From Melampsora larici-populina 98AG31 (taxonomy: Eukaryota > Basidiomycota > Pucciniomycetes > Pucciniales > Melampsoraceae), in NCBI RefSeq assembly GCF_000204055.1, contig NW_006768773.1:1209879-1273878 (forward strand): 64,000 nt of DNA. Direction: 5' to 3'. Both the position numbers and the translations under genes were made by a program. Below are positions 45,418 through 56,480 of this stretch, one piece after another (within the stretch, counting starts at the first letter, position 1; every line of letters starts with the position of its first letter). The notes below the pieces were generated by a model. It saw only the letters and a list, made by a program, of their open reading frames with translations. It had not been told where the DNA came from and did not search any database.

Positions 45418-45562
45418 AAAGTCTAGAAGGGGGTTATCGCACGCGGAAAGATCTTCATGAGTTTCAGTCACTAGGTGATCACTATTAAAAGCGTCAGGGA
45501 ACTCCTAAATCAAGAATAAGGGACTTTTATTGAAACTAAAATCATCAATAAAGAGATAATGC

Positions 45563-45808
45563 TTGTGCGTTGATCGCGAAGTTCTAATTAACGAACTGGC
45601 TTGTCTGGCTAAAGATTTCTTCGACGAACTCATGAGGATCAAGGATCCTAAAAAAGGAGATAAAAATTTGGTATTTGAAATTCTATTAGGATTTTTCCAT
45701 TTTACTAAATTCAATTCAAGTTTATATACAATTTATGGGAAAATGCTGGATGCTTCAAAATGCGGATTTACGATACATAGCTCTGGTGATCAGGGGGATA
45801 TTTTATAA
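45563..45808 (+). other. Unassigned 80-codon open frame
   Basis: The frame encodes a helical-looking peptide (LINELACLAKDFFDELMRIK...) without signal peptide or known motif. It ends 17 bases short of the 3' end of the convergent exon-array gene. A partial gene or chance open frame are both possible. Confidence 0.2.
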
Positions 45809-45824
45809 AATAAGAATGCGCATT

Positions 45825-48707
45825 CTAATTAACATCACGACGAGTACGACTGACACTAACTGAGGTGACAGGGTTTTTTGCGGTCGACGTTCTATCACGA
45901 CGGGAAAAACTGGGGCGAAAGTGGATGTTGAGTACTAGACCGCAACTTCTATGGTGCGTATGGCGTCTTCCAGAGAATTACAAATAGCACTCTTACCTGT
46001 GCTCATTTTCAATCACATTACGACGAGTGGCCTTGGCTGAAGGTGAAGGCTTGGGGGCACCAGGGGCAGGAGCAGCAGCAGGAACAGCAGGAGCAGTACG
46101 AGTGAAAAGACTGGAAATTCAAAAATAAGATCACTGTTAGATTACGAGTGATATATTCATGAGTTTTGAAGTGGTGCGATCAAATCTTACCTGTGCTCAT
46201 TTTCAATCATATGACGACGAGTGGTCTTAGCTGAAGGTGAAGGCTTGGGGGCACCAGGAGCAGGGGTAGCGGCAGGGGCAGCGGCAGGAGCAGTACGTGT
46301 GAAAAGACTGAAAATTCAAAGATAAGATCATTATTAGATTTCGAGTGAAATATTCAGGAATTTAGATGATGTGATCAAATCTTACCTGTGCTCATTTTCA
46401 ATCATATGACGACGAGTGGTCTTAGCTGAAGGTGAGGGCTTGGGGGCACCAGGAGCAGGGGCAGCGGCAGGGGCAGCGGCAGGAGCAGTACGGGTGAAAA
46501 GACTGGAAATCCGGGGACATGTCTGTCAGATTGCGAGTCAAATATTCAAGAATTTTGAAATGATGTGATCAAGTCTTACCTGTGCTCATTTTCAATCACA
46601 TCACGACGAGTGGCCTTAGCTGAAGGTGAAGGCTTGGGGGCGGCGGGGACAGGGACAGGAGCCGGGACAGGGACGGGAACAGGAGCAGCGGCAGGGGCAG
46701 GGGCAGTACGACTGAAAAGACTGGAAAATCGAACATAAGATCATTAGTGAAATAGTCAGTAGTCTTGAAATGGTGTAATCAAATCTTACCTGTGCTCATT
46801 TTCAATCATATGACGACGAGTAGTCTTAGCTGAAGGTGAAGGCTTGGGGGCACCAGGGGCAGGGGCAGCGGCAGGAGCAGCAGCAGGAGCAGTACGAGTG
46901 AACAGACTGGAAATTCAAACATAAGATCATTGTTAAATTTCGAGTGAAATATTCAGGGATTTTGCAATGGTGTGATCAAATCTTACCTGTGCTCATTTTC
47001 AATCATATGACGACGAGTGGTCTTCGCTGAAGGTGAAGGCTTGGGGGCACCAGGAGCAGGGGCAGCGCCAGCGCCAGCGGCAGGATCAGTACGAGTGAAG
47101 AGACTGGAAATTCAAACATAAGATCATTGTTAGATTTCGAGTGAAATATTCAGGAATTTTGAAGTGATGTGATCAAATCTTACCTGCGCTCATTTTCAAT
47201 CATATGACGACGAGTGGTCTTAGCTGAAGGTGAAGGCTTGGGGGCACCAGGGGCAGGGGCAGCGCCAGCGCCAGCGGCAGGAGCAGTACGAGTGAAAAGA
47301 CTGAAAAATTCGGAAATAACATCATTGTTAGATGGCGAGTGGTCTATGCAAGAGTTTTGAAATGGTGTGATCAAATCTTACCTGTGCTCATTTTCAATCA
47401 TATGACGACGAGTGGTCTTAGCTGAAGGTGAAGGCTTGGGGGCACCAGGGGCAGGAGCAGCGGCAGGAGCAGCGGCAGGAGCAGTACGAGTGAAAAGACT
47501 GAAAATTCAAAGATAAGATCATTGTTAGATTGCGAGTGAAATATTCAGGAGTTTTGCAGTAGTGTGATCAAATCTTACCTGTGCTCATTTTCGATCACAT
47601 CACGACGAGTGCTCTTAGCTGAAGGTGAAGGCTTTGGGGCACCAGGGGCAGGGGCAGCGCCAGGAGCAGCAGCAGGAGCAGTACGAGTATAAAGACTGAG
47701 ATAAGATCATGATTAGATTGCGAGTGAAATATCCAGGATTTTTGAAATCGTGTGATCAAATCTCACCTGTGCTCATTTACAATCACATTGCGACGAGTGG
47801 CCTTAGCTGAAGCTGAAGGCTTGGGGGCGGCGGGAACAGGAGCCGGGACAGGGACGGGAACAGGAGCAGCGGCAGGGGCAGGGGCAGTACGTCTGAAAAG
47901 ACTGGAAATTCGAACATAAGATCATTAGTGAAATAGTCAGTAGTCTTGAAATGGTGTGATCAAATCTTACCTGTGCTCATTTGCAATCACATTACGACGA
48001 GTGGCCTTAGCTGAAGGTGAAGGCTTGGGGGCGGCGGGGACAGGGACAGGAGCCGGGACAGGGACGGGAACAGGAGCAGCGGCAGGGGCAGTACGTCTGA
48101 AAAGACTGGAAAATCGAGAATAGGATTGTTGTTAGATTCCGAGTGATGTATTCAGGAATTTTGAAATGGTGTGATAAAATCTTACTTGTGATCATTTTCA
48201 ATCACATCGCGACGAGTGGTCTTAGCTGAAGGTGAAGGCTTGGGGGCGGCAGGGGGTTCGGCATCAGGCTTGCCGGCGGCACCATTTGGCATTGTACGAG
48301 TGAAAAGACTGGAGATTTGAAAATAACAGGATTTTTAAATGTGAGCAAGTGTGATAACAATCTTGGAATCATGGGATTAATTCTGACCTGTGCTCATTTT
48401 TAGCCACATCACGACGAGTGGGCTTAGATGTAGGCGAAGGGGTAGGTGGAGCGGTCCCCGATGAATTCGAACTCGGAGTGGTGGCCGATCCATTTGTTGC
48501 GGGCTTGACAGGGTTGGGAGTGGTCTGGCGACTGCTTGGATGGTAGGTAAAGGTAAGTTGAGATTCTGTCTGTTTGAGAAAGGTTACTGAAGATTTGAAC
48601 TGAGCTTACGCGAGCAAGGAATTGTGCGCAACTTTATCTTCGGCTTGTTGACTGGTGGCCAAAGCGACGGCCAAGGTGGCGAAACTGACGGTGATTGCAA
48701 AACGCAT
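45825..48707 (-). CDS. Secreted repeat protein from 13 tandem exons with dibasic (Kex2-type) sites
   Basis: Fifteen exons give 597 residues without a stop or phase break. Exon 1 (48707-48610) encodes a signal peptide, MRFAITVSFATLAVALATSQ. Exon 2 (48531-48388) is Ser/Thr/Pro-rich and ends KPTRRDVAKNEH. Twelve homologous exons follow, ending at plus-strand positions 48308, 48105, 47901, 47695, 47498, 47300, 47103, 46906, 46720, 46502, 46307 and 46110; lengths 114-141 bases. A short last exon (45909-45825) ends SRTRRDVN. A typical repeat reads LFTRTAPAAAPAAAPAPG, then APKPSPSAKTTRRHMIENEH, with a phase-2 junction supplying Ser. Each unit carries one RR pair, the preferred Kex2 site, so the Golgi protease could release about a dozen peptides of about 39 residues. 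There are no cysteines. The layout matches fungal Kex2-processed repeat proteins (for example Rep1 of Ustilago maydis), but the peptide sequence is not one I recognise. Confidence 0.8.
45997..48531 (-). repeat. Tandem exon-plus-intron array, 13 units of about 197 bp
   Basis: Exon 3' edges (lower coordinates) lie at 45997, 46191, 46386, 46580, 46790, 46987, 47184, 47382, 47579, 47767, 47971, 48186 and 48388, so spacing is 188-215 bp with a mode near 197. Introns share the donor GTAAGATTTGATC and similar interiors, so whole exon-intron units were duplicated. Most units are Ala/Pro type (117-base exons); three (46580, 47767, 47971) are Pro/Val type with PVPVPAPVPVPA and ATRRNVI. Confidence 0.9.
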
Positions 48708-49560
48708 GATGATCAAGGATTCGAAATATAGAACAAAGAGTAGCTAGTACGCTAAGAAAGATTTGAAAAACTGAAAGCTTTTGAAAAGATGAGCAATAAG
48801 TAACTTCACAAGAACTACTCAGGCTGAGGAAAATAAACACAAAAGAAGATGATGGATAAAGATTTATTTACTGGTGAATACTATGAAACAATCAATGTCT
48901 TGATAATGAACAAAAAGTGAAGATATATATATATATATATATAACAATGGCTTATGAGGATGATTTGTAGGATGAGGTGAGTGAAGAAAGACTGACCACG
49001 AGGCATGATTTTATAGCATTTTGAAATCGTTGAACTTTTCAGACATTCGAGACTTGTCCGGTTCTGAAAAACTTCTTCATGTCAACACGGCACCTGAGAC
49101 CAATGATGCATCACATCGATTGCTTTGTGGCAGCAAGGCGAAGTAATTGGATATGACTATTGAAAAGCTCGCGCAAGGCAGTCTTGTAGCCCTAGTCTTG
49201 AACCAGTCCGAACCTTCCTCAACCGTGGAATCAACATTTTTAAAGTATGACCTTCAAAGTAAGGTTTTGTACGCGACTTGCCTGAGCTTTATGTACGATT
49301 TAGTATCTCAGAAAGATTTCGATAGGAATGCCTCGTCGACTTCCTTACACTGTCATATCTATTTGTTGAAATTTTCAATCTTTCATCAAGTAAAGGAGAA
49401 ACTTGGCATCCTAAACGCAATCCATTGTGCGTCCAAGATTATCTCGCATTGCTAATCAATAATAAACTGAATCACAAAATATTGAAAATCAACTTTCAAA
49501 TCCATCTTATACACATGTATCGAAAGCAGCGCAATGAAATTTATGCTCACTTATCCTTCC
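48708..49560. other. 5' flank of the exon-array gene
   Basis: It holds an (AT)n microsatellite at about 48921-48942 in the presumed promoter. An open frame at 49147-49455 has no recognisable features. No other element is seen. Confidence 0.4.
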
Positions 49561-49839
49561 TTATAAATTCCAATCACTTCCAGTTTTGACTCCCAAGGAA
49601 TCAAGGAAGTAAGTGACGTTAATGCATTCACGTGCGGAATATATCATACCTTTTGTCCAACCTTCAAGTGACGGTGGATACATCTTGGATTCGAGATTGT
49701 CGGTGCTTGCATGACTGTTTTGTTTGGCTACGTTGAGGTTGTTTGAATTTTCTGCGTTGACTTGACCGATTTTGCAAAGCAGCGCAATACTCGAGAGATT
49801 TGGCGCGAATTGACTGTATAATCGCATACCAAAAATCAT
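49561..49839 (-). CDS. Unrecognised 92-codon ORF
   Basis: MIFGMRLYSQFAPNLSSIAL starts a weakly hydrophobic N-terminus followed by an Asn/Ser-rich stretch (NAENSNNLNVAKQNSHASTD). A cleavable signal peptide is possible but not convincing. No splice partner or family is evident, so expression is doubtful. Confidence 0.2.
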   Translation of the reverse strand: MIFGMRLYSQFAPNLSSIALLCKIGQVNAENSNNLNVAKQNSHASTDNLESKMYPPSLEGWTKGMIYSARECINVTYFLDSLGVKTGSDWNL

Positions 49840-50626
49840 TTTAGTGATTTACCTACAAGACTATCTTCCTCCACAATCAACAGGCGATTTGATTGATTTC
49901 CTCCATCTCTATTTTGCGATACTAGAACCTGTCAATGGCAATAGCAGTCTTTGGTGGGGTTCCTATCTAGATTTCCTTAGGTCTTTGTGGTCCAAGACGT
50001 CCAGGTGAAACATTGTGAACACATATCATCTGTGGCATCAAATTCTGCGCACAAGCTATTAAATGAGGAGATGGATATGAAGACTGACGTATTCCTTCTA
50101 TTCCCCAATCACCATTCTTAAGCTCGACTTCCCGTAGACATGTCATTTGCTTTATGTGAAAAGCAGGGCGCACTCTCGAATTGTGAACTGATCTTATCCT
50201 GGCTATTCCCGTCACCTTGAGTGACTATGAGAGAGCTGCCTATGTATATGCTGTGCTCACTAGAAAAAGCCAGGAACCCTGCTGAGCTGTGCTGAAATAT
50301 GTCCACTTTCACTTTCGATGTCATTGTGTGAACTTTGAAGGCACATGACATGTCAGATCATTCAATTGCAAGTGACACAGGTTTCTGACCTGTGACATGT
50401 AGGCTGTACTGCTAATCGCAGCTGGGTTGAATAGGCTATAGAGAGTGTCACCGAAGCTGTGAAGAATGTTTGATCCAAGGGATGGTTTTTTGTATTTTGT
50501 GACATCTTCCTTCCTTCAAACACCCATCATCTGATTTGGTAGTCAACTCAACTTCAACTCAAATCTATCTTCATCCTACCATACATACTCTCAATCAACT
50601 TCTTAATTCACATCCTTCTACTCATC

Positions 50627-51633
50627 ATGGTCTCTTCGGTCTCAAGCAATCTTCCTTCATCACCTTCAAGACGAGCCGGAGTCTCATCTACTTTTTCACT
50701 CATCAGCGTATTTCATGTCTTAGTCCTTCTCTTCTCCTGCTCGACCGATTCCCCATTAGTTTCAGCTCAGCATGATTTCACTAGCAACTTAACCGATATC
50801 TCTGGTACTTGGTCTTCTGGAAGTGGAGCTGTTCTTACTGGTTCGGTTAGCTCTTGGTCTCCCTTTCTTTCACCGCCGACTCTTTCCTCTGATATCGTTT
50901 GCTGTGACTAATCATACGCCCTTTCGTCCCGAACGGTCGGTCCTATAGGGATTCGCCAATCCAGTCAATTTTTCCTTCACATATCCTAAGACAGCGGGTA
51001 TCTCAATGAGCTTCACAAACGATGGATTCTGGGAGGAAGCTCAATACAGATTTGTATCCAATGGTGAGTGGCCACAACGCGCGCTAGATTATTCAGATTC
51101 GATTCTTCAATCACATCAAATTCATCATCATCGAATCTCTATTTGACAGGTTCGAGGCCAAATTGTGTAAAGGCGATTGTCCTTTGGCAACATGGTCGTT
51201 ATACATTTGAGAACAATGGATCATTAACAATGCAACCCATCAAAGCAGATGGAAGAATCCAGGTTCAAGACCCATGTGCTGCTCAGACTTCTATGATCAC
51301 TTATTACTACCAGCCTGGCCTTTATCAATCTTGGCAAATCTTCAATGACGTTCACCATAACAGTTGAGTTTGACAGCCGATTCCATATGTTATCCTGCCT
51401 TTGTCACTGACCTGTCTTATTGGATTCAATCAATAGCCTACAATTTACAGCTTCAAGCATTTGATAACGCACTATTTCCAAGATTGTATTTGGTCGCTCG
51501 TCCTCCTAACATGCTACCAACCATCCAACTGAGTTCTAACTCAACCAAACGAAAACGTTCATTATCAGAAGACAATGTAGCACCTAATAATGAAGGTCTA
51601 TGGAAAAGGTGGTACGGTGCATGGGCTTCGTGA
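50627..51633 (+). CDS. ROT1: ROT1-type ER chaperone precursor
   Basis: Rot1 is an ER membrane or lumen chaperone needed for folding of glycosylated proteins and for beta-1,6-glucan cell-wall synthesis. Exons 50627-50845, 50949-51063, 51150-51362 and 51437-51633 join with exact phase to 247 residues. A hydrophobic signal or anchor (FSLISVFHVLVLLFSC) precedes the family start DISGTWSSGSGAVLTGSGFA. Conserved blocks follow in order: PKTAGISMSFTNDGFWEEAQ, RPNCVKAIVLWQHGRYTF, NGSLTMQPIKADGRIQVQDP, then YNLQLQAFDNALFPRLYLVA and RPPNMLPT. Rot1 proteins usually end with a C-terminal membrane helix; here the tail is a basic stretch (KRKRSL) ending GLWKRWYGAWAS, so anchoring may depend on the N-terminal segment. 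Confidence 0.85.
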
Positions 51634-53649
51634 ATTTCAATCACATCACAACTATCATTACACTATCATCATATATTTCCAGATACAGTCGTAATCTTTT
51701 TTTCTTTCCTTGGGAATATGTATAACAGATTCTGGAAGATGGTCACCTAAACACCGAATTCTTGTTTTTGTTTTCAATCTTCTATTCTACATCTTCAATC
51801 ATCATAAAGTATTCGTCTTTTTTTTCCCTCATCCGATCTTATATTTATTACTTACGTAACTCTTTTTACTAAAGTAAAAACTCTACTATGAATCATCATT
51901 CTTTTTTTTACCACATCCTTTGATGTGTTATGTGACTGTATATCTTAGTACAGTGTGTTAATTTTGATATCGTCACTTATCTTGGTTCATTTTTTTTAGT
52001 TTTTTAATCATATATATGTGCATCTAGTGAACTTTGTTGCGATCCTATTCAATCTTATCATTTTTTGAATCACCTGTAGCTTGTGCTCTTGGAGCTCTCT
52101 TCAATTTTCCAATGAAGTATCTCTACAGTTCTTCTTTTATAGTGACTTCTCTCTTCCTAGTGACACCTCCACACATTGTAGGGAGCTAAAAATCATAAAA
52201 TCATCAGAGTATGGGCTACTTTCTACGCGGGCAGAAACAGAGGCCTTTTGGCCATGTGTGTATCTACTGGTCGCCTGGTCTGTAGATCAATTTACAATAC
52301 CTTGCAAGTCAATGACAGTGGTATTGGCCAAGGGTTCTAGTTCCATGCCAGAATCTCACCAATGACATCCATTATCCAAATCTCCTTGAAATCTTGATCT
52401 TTTGATTGGTTCACTAGGCTGTTTTTTATTTATGTTGAGAATTCATAAACAGAAGGGCTTTGTACCTTTGGATTTGTGAAATGATCATCATCAACTCTAT
52501 TACTTATGTAATTTAATTAAACTGAAGACAGAAGACATAGAGTTTTGAGAATTTCTCAAGTTTTATAAACTTTTTGAGATCAGATTTGTTGCAAATTAGT
52601 ACAATGTATCATCACTAATCACTTGTACTCCTTGTGAAAGTTTTTCTTTTGTTACAATGAACTTATGAAAATTTCTAAAAAAGTGAAGGTCTTTGAGAAT
52701 GTATGAAGGTTTTCATATTTAGAAATTTGTACTAACAAGGTAAAAAAAGATTGCGTGGTTCATAAGTCTGATAGTTGGGAAGACTTGTTTCATTAAGAAA
52801 GAGATCTTGATTTGGTATTTACATAGTGAGAAACTTGGTTTTTGTTTACTTTGCTGATGAAATACAACATATTGGATCCAATTCACTGCTCTCAGTTCAA
52901 AGTGAATGATACATATGTTCAAACTTCCTCTAATTGGATCTAAAATCCTCATCCAGAAGCACTGCAGCTTAGTAACCAGGGGATACAAAGTAGGATCCTG
53001 GCATGTCCCCAGCCTTGTGCCCAGAATTCTTTTAGAAAATCCAAAAATTACAGCCAAAAAACATCCAGGAGCAAGGCCAGACGTGTGGCCAGATTATATT
53101 TTGTAGAATGTAAAGGTAGCCAAAGTGTATGGGTGGGTAGATTTTAGATCTATCCTAGAGCTTGCTTTTACTAGTTTCAAGATGGGAGATTGATAACCTT
53201 CATTTATGGTCTTTCTATCCTGATTTTATGTCTGTGATTTCTTCTTGGCCTGTGATATTTTCATTGTGAAGTGTTTTTCCTTTTTTTGGCTATCAATCTG
53301 ATTCTCACTCAGACCATCCGCAATTGTTTGCATTGAATTTGGAGTTAATCAAGCTGAAGTTGAATATCTTTAGCCAGAGTTCAGTAATCCAACACCAAAT
53401 CCCACAGTCATTGGAGCTAAAGGTGTATTAGGTAACTGTTAACCTGCACTACAAAGCCTGGGTCCCCAGTGGCTTGGCACTAGGCTAGGGTCAAACTCTC
53501 TTTATCTTTTGCATTGTGTGTGCAAATATACTCATTTTATTTGCAACATGGATGTCACATAAATCATCTAATGGCAATCAAGGATTATTCACCAAAAGGA
53601 ATACAAAAACTATGACAAGAGGATTGGCTCATTCTTGCCTCAACCAACA
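51634..53649. other. Intergenic
   Basis: The ROT1 3' flank followed by AT-rich DNA. The only open frames (52081-52365, 52719-53057) lack motifs or splice support. No repeat ends were recognised. Confidence 0.4.
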
Positions 53650-56480
53650 TGCACACAGTCCTTGACTGTGACTGGATTCCTGCCAACCACATTTTAAAAC
53701 ATGACTACTTTCAAGACACACTGTACCCTTGTGCTTACTTTGAGAAAAGGTTTTGGATAAGTCCTGAGCTCTTTGGGTACATTGCGGCTGACTTAAAGAG
53801 CCCACTGGCAGGCCAGTGCATCCTAGAGACTTGATAATGGTTTGAATTGGATGTCAAATGGATATCACCCATTGATTGAGAAGTTATTAAAATTCAACCA
53901 AAATTTAAATGATTGATGTCATATGGAATTGTAGATTTGTACAACACTGCTCCTGTATTGCCTCACCAAGAATATATAGTCTAACAACCTTTACCATGTG
54001 AATTTACTGATTTATCAAGGTCTGAAAAACAAATGAATGGATAAAAGATACTATTTTTTGACAGAATGTGTTAAATGGTAAAAATGAATACCTGTTGCCA
54101 GTCACAATGGATCTCATGGTCATTTCTTGACACAGGGATGTTTAAAAAACTGGACTTACACACAGACTATGGTAATGTGAGGGTGGCAGAGGATGATATG
54201 GATAAACTTGTGTATCTTGTCAAACTGGGGCAATTTTCACCACTCACCATGCTGTTTTGTCAGGACCCCGGAAAGCTCCCTCTGAACCAACCGACGGAAA
54301 ACCTGGATTATGAGAGTTTTCATACCCAACAATCCCGGACTTTTGGAGCTTTCATACCAAGTTGGTTGGTAACATGTCAGTACCAAAAATGATCCCTGGG
54401 CTACAAAGCCATGTTTTGGTGCCATTTAGTGCCAAAAACATTGGTATGAAGATGAGATTTTAAAAATCATACCAGGCACATCTGTAAGATGAATGACTAA
54501 CAAGCCATTTTCATACCAGTTTGGGGGGTAACATGACCAAATCTCAACCACTCAAATCATACCAAATACATTGGTAGGGCTAAGGGGAGTTTTCTGGGGT
54601 CCTGTTTTGTCCCACTGGAGCTCCCAGTTATCTCCAATTATTTATTCAAGATAAACATGTTGAAGAAATTGGTCAAGATTTAGCTGTATACCTTGACCAC
54701 ACAATAATTTACCCCAAGAAAGGTGTCTATCACAAGAGGCAAGTTGATGGAGTCCTGGACATGTTAGCCAAGCAACAATGTTGGCTCAAACTCAAAAAGT
54801 TCAAATTTTTTAAGTTTTTCAAGTCTGAATTTGAATATATAGTCTTATTAATCTCAAAGAACAAGATTAAGATGGATCCAACCAATGTTAAAGATGTCAA
54901 ATACTGGCCAGCACCTTGTAATATTTCAGAGCTCCAACATTTTAATGGTTTCTTCAATTTTAACAGGCACTTCATTGACCACTTTTTGTAAATTACCAGG
55001 CCACTGCACAACCACACAAGACTCAATACTCCATGCAATTGAACTGATAAGTGGAATTGTGCTTTCAAGAGTTTGAAGACCACATTTATGTCTTCACCTG
55101 TCTTGAAGATAGCCAACCCATACGAGCGTTTTATACTGGAGTGCAATTGTTTGCAATCTGCACTGGCAGCCATTTTGTCTCAAAAGTGTGCCAATAATTG
55201 TGACTTAAATACAGTTGCTTATTTATCCTGTTCCTTAGTCCAAGACAAACAGAATTATGAGATATTTGGTAAAGAGTGGCTGGCAATTCTTGCAGCCTTC
55301 AAAGAGTGTTGTTGCTACCTACAAGTTAACCCCAACAGATTAGAAGTGAATGTGTACACCAACCATTGGAACTTGGAAAGCTTTATGAAGACTAAGCAAT
55401 TGAATTGTCAACAAGCATAATAGGCCAAAACCATGGTCTGTTTTGAAAGGTTAGACCTGGAAGGAAGGCAGGTAAACCCAACATGTTGTCAAGAAGGCCT
55501 GATCTGGTTGCAAGTAGTGACAAGAACATCACATTTTGTCAGAACTATTGTAGCCTGCAAACATTACGCTCAGTACATTCAAAGTGGAATTTGATGGTTT
55601 TGATTCTTTTTTGAACATCAAATCCCAAAACTTGATAACACTGAACACTGGATTGAGTTTGACATCCTAGGAATCACTGACACACTTGACAGATATGATG
55701 CTGTTATACCTGACATTGACAATGCTATTTTAAAAATCACCAACACACATGACAACAACAAGACTATTATCAAGGCAATTGAACAGTACTTGGACCACTT
55801 TGTGGGATATTAACAAAATGATTGAGAAAGTCTCTTATCAACTGCTGAGTTTTCTTACAAGAAAAATGATCACAAGTCAACAGGTATTTCACCTTTTAAA
55901 GCTAATTACAGGTTCAATCCAAGTTTTCACAAGATTCAAGCATCAGACCAGTGTATTTCAATAGTAGAAGAAAGATTGAAAACTCTGAAAGAAGTAGAAT
56001 TAGAACTGACATACTGTTTACATATATCACAAGAAACAATGAAGGTTAAGTATGACATGCAAATAGAACAAACTCTGACATGGCCAGTAGGAACTCAAGT
56101 TTGGTCAAACAAAAAATGTTCCAAAAACCAGACCAAGCCCAAAATTATACTACAGATGGATAGGTCCTTTAAGTTTTGACAATGTTTCACAAATTGTCAA
56201 TTCTACTTATGAGTCAAAATTACCTGCATCATTGAAAGGAATTTGTCTATTTTTTCATGTTTCCTTATTGTGGAAGCATCATCTGGATCCTATTGAGCAA
56301 CAACAACAACCCACACCACCATCAATCAACATTGAGGGAGAAAAAAAGTATGACTTGTCAGAGATATTAGATTCAAGAAGAAGGAACAAGAAAAAAGAGA
56401 ATTGATTTAGTTGGAAAGGATTTGGTGTAGAAGATGATTCATGGTAAGCGTAGAAAAATTTAAAGAAGTGTCAAGATTCA
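53650..56480 (+). pseudogene. Decayed Ty3/gypsy (chromovirus-type) pol
   Basis: Collinear fragments can be read in several frames. A protease-end-like TVLDCDWIPANHILKHD (about 53656) comes first. RT follows with VLPHQEYI, FKKLDLHTDYGNVRV and, after a MITE, QDLAVYLDHTIIYPKKGVYH (the YLDD box changed to YLDH), then VKYWPAPCNISELQHFNGFF. RNase H reads FILECNCLQSALAAILSQK...EIFGKEWLAILAAFKEC. An integrase end has SPFKANYRFNPSFHK, and a chromodomain-like YDLSEILDSRRR...FSWKGFGVEDDSW ends the relic. Multiple stops and frameshifts make it inactive. LTRs were not located. Confidence 0.8.
54262..54603. mobile_element. 342-bp hAT-type MITE with 8-bp duplication
   Basis: The ends read AGGACCCCGGAAAGCTCCC and, as complement, AGGACCCCAGAAAACTCCC (17 of 19). 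The flanks are GTTTTGTC at 54254-54261 and 54604-54611, a perfect 8-bp target duplication typical of hAT transposases. It sits inside the gypsy RT; removing it and one target copy restores the RT reading (LTMLFC then PTGAPSYLQLFIQDK). No coding capacity; the inside has several CATACCAA motifs in both orientations. Confidence 0.88.

Noticed and set aside
45997..48531. Regular 197-bp array considered as satellite DNA or CRISPR-like array
   Set aside because: The units are exons and introns of one open, phase-consistent gene, and a eukaryotic genome would not carry CRISPR.
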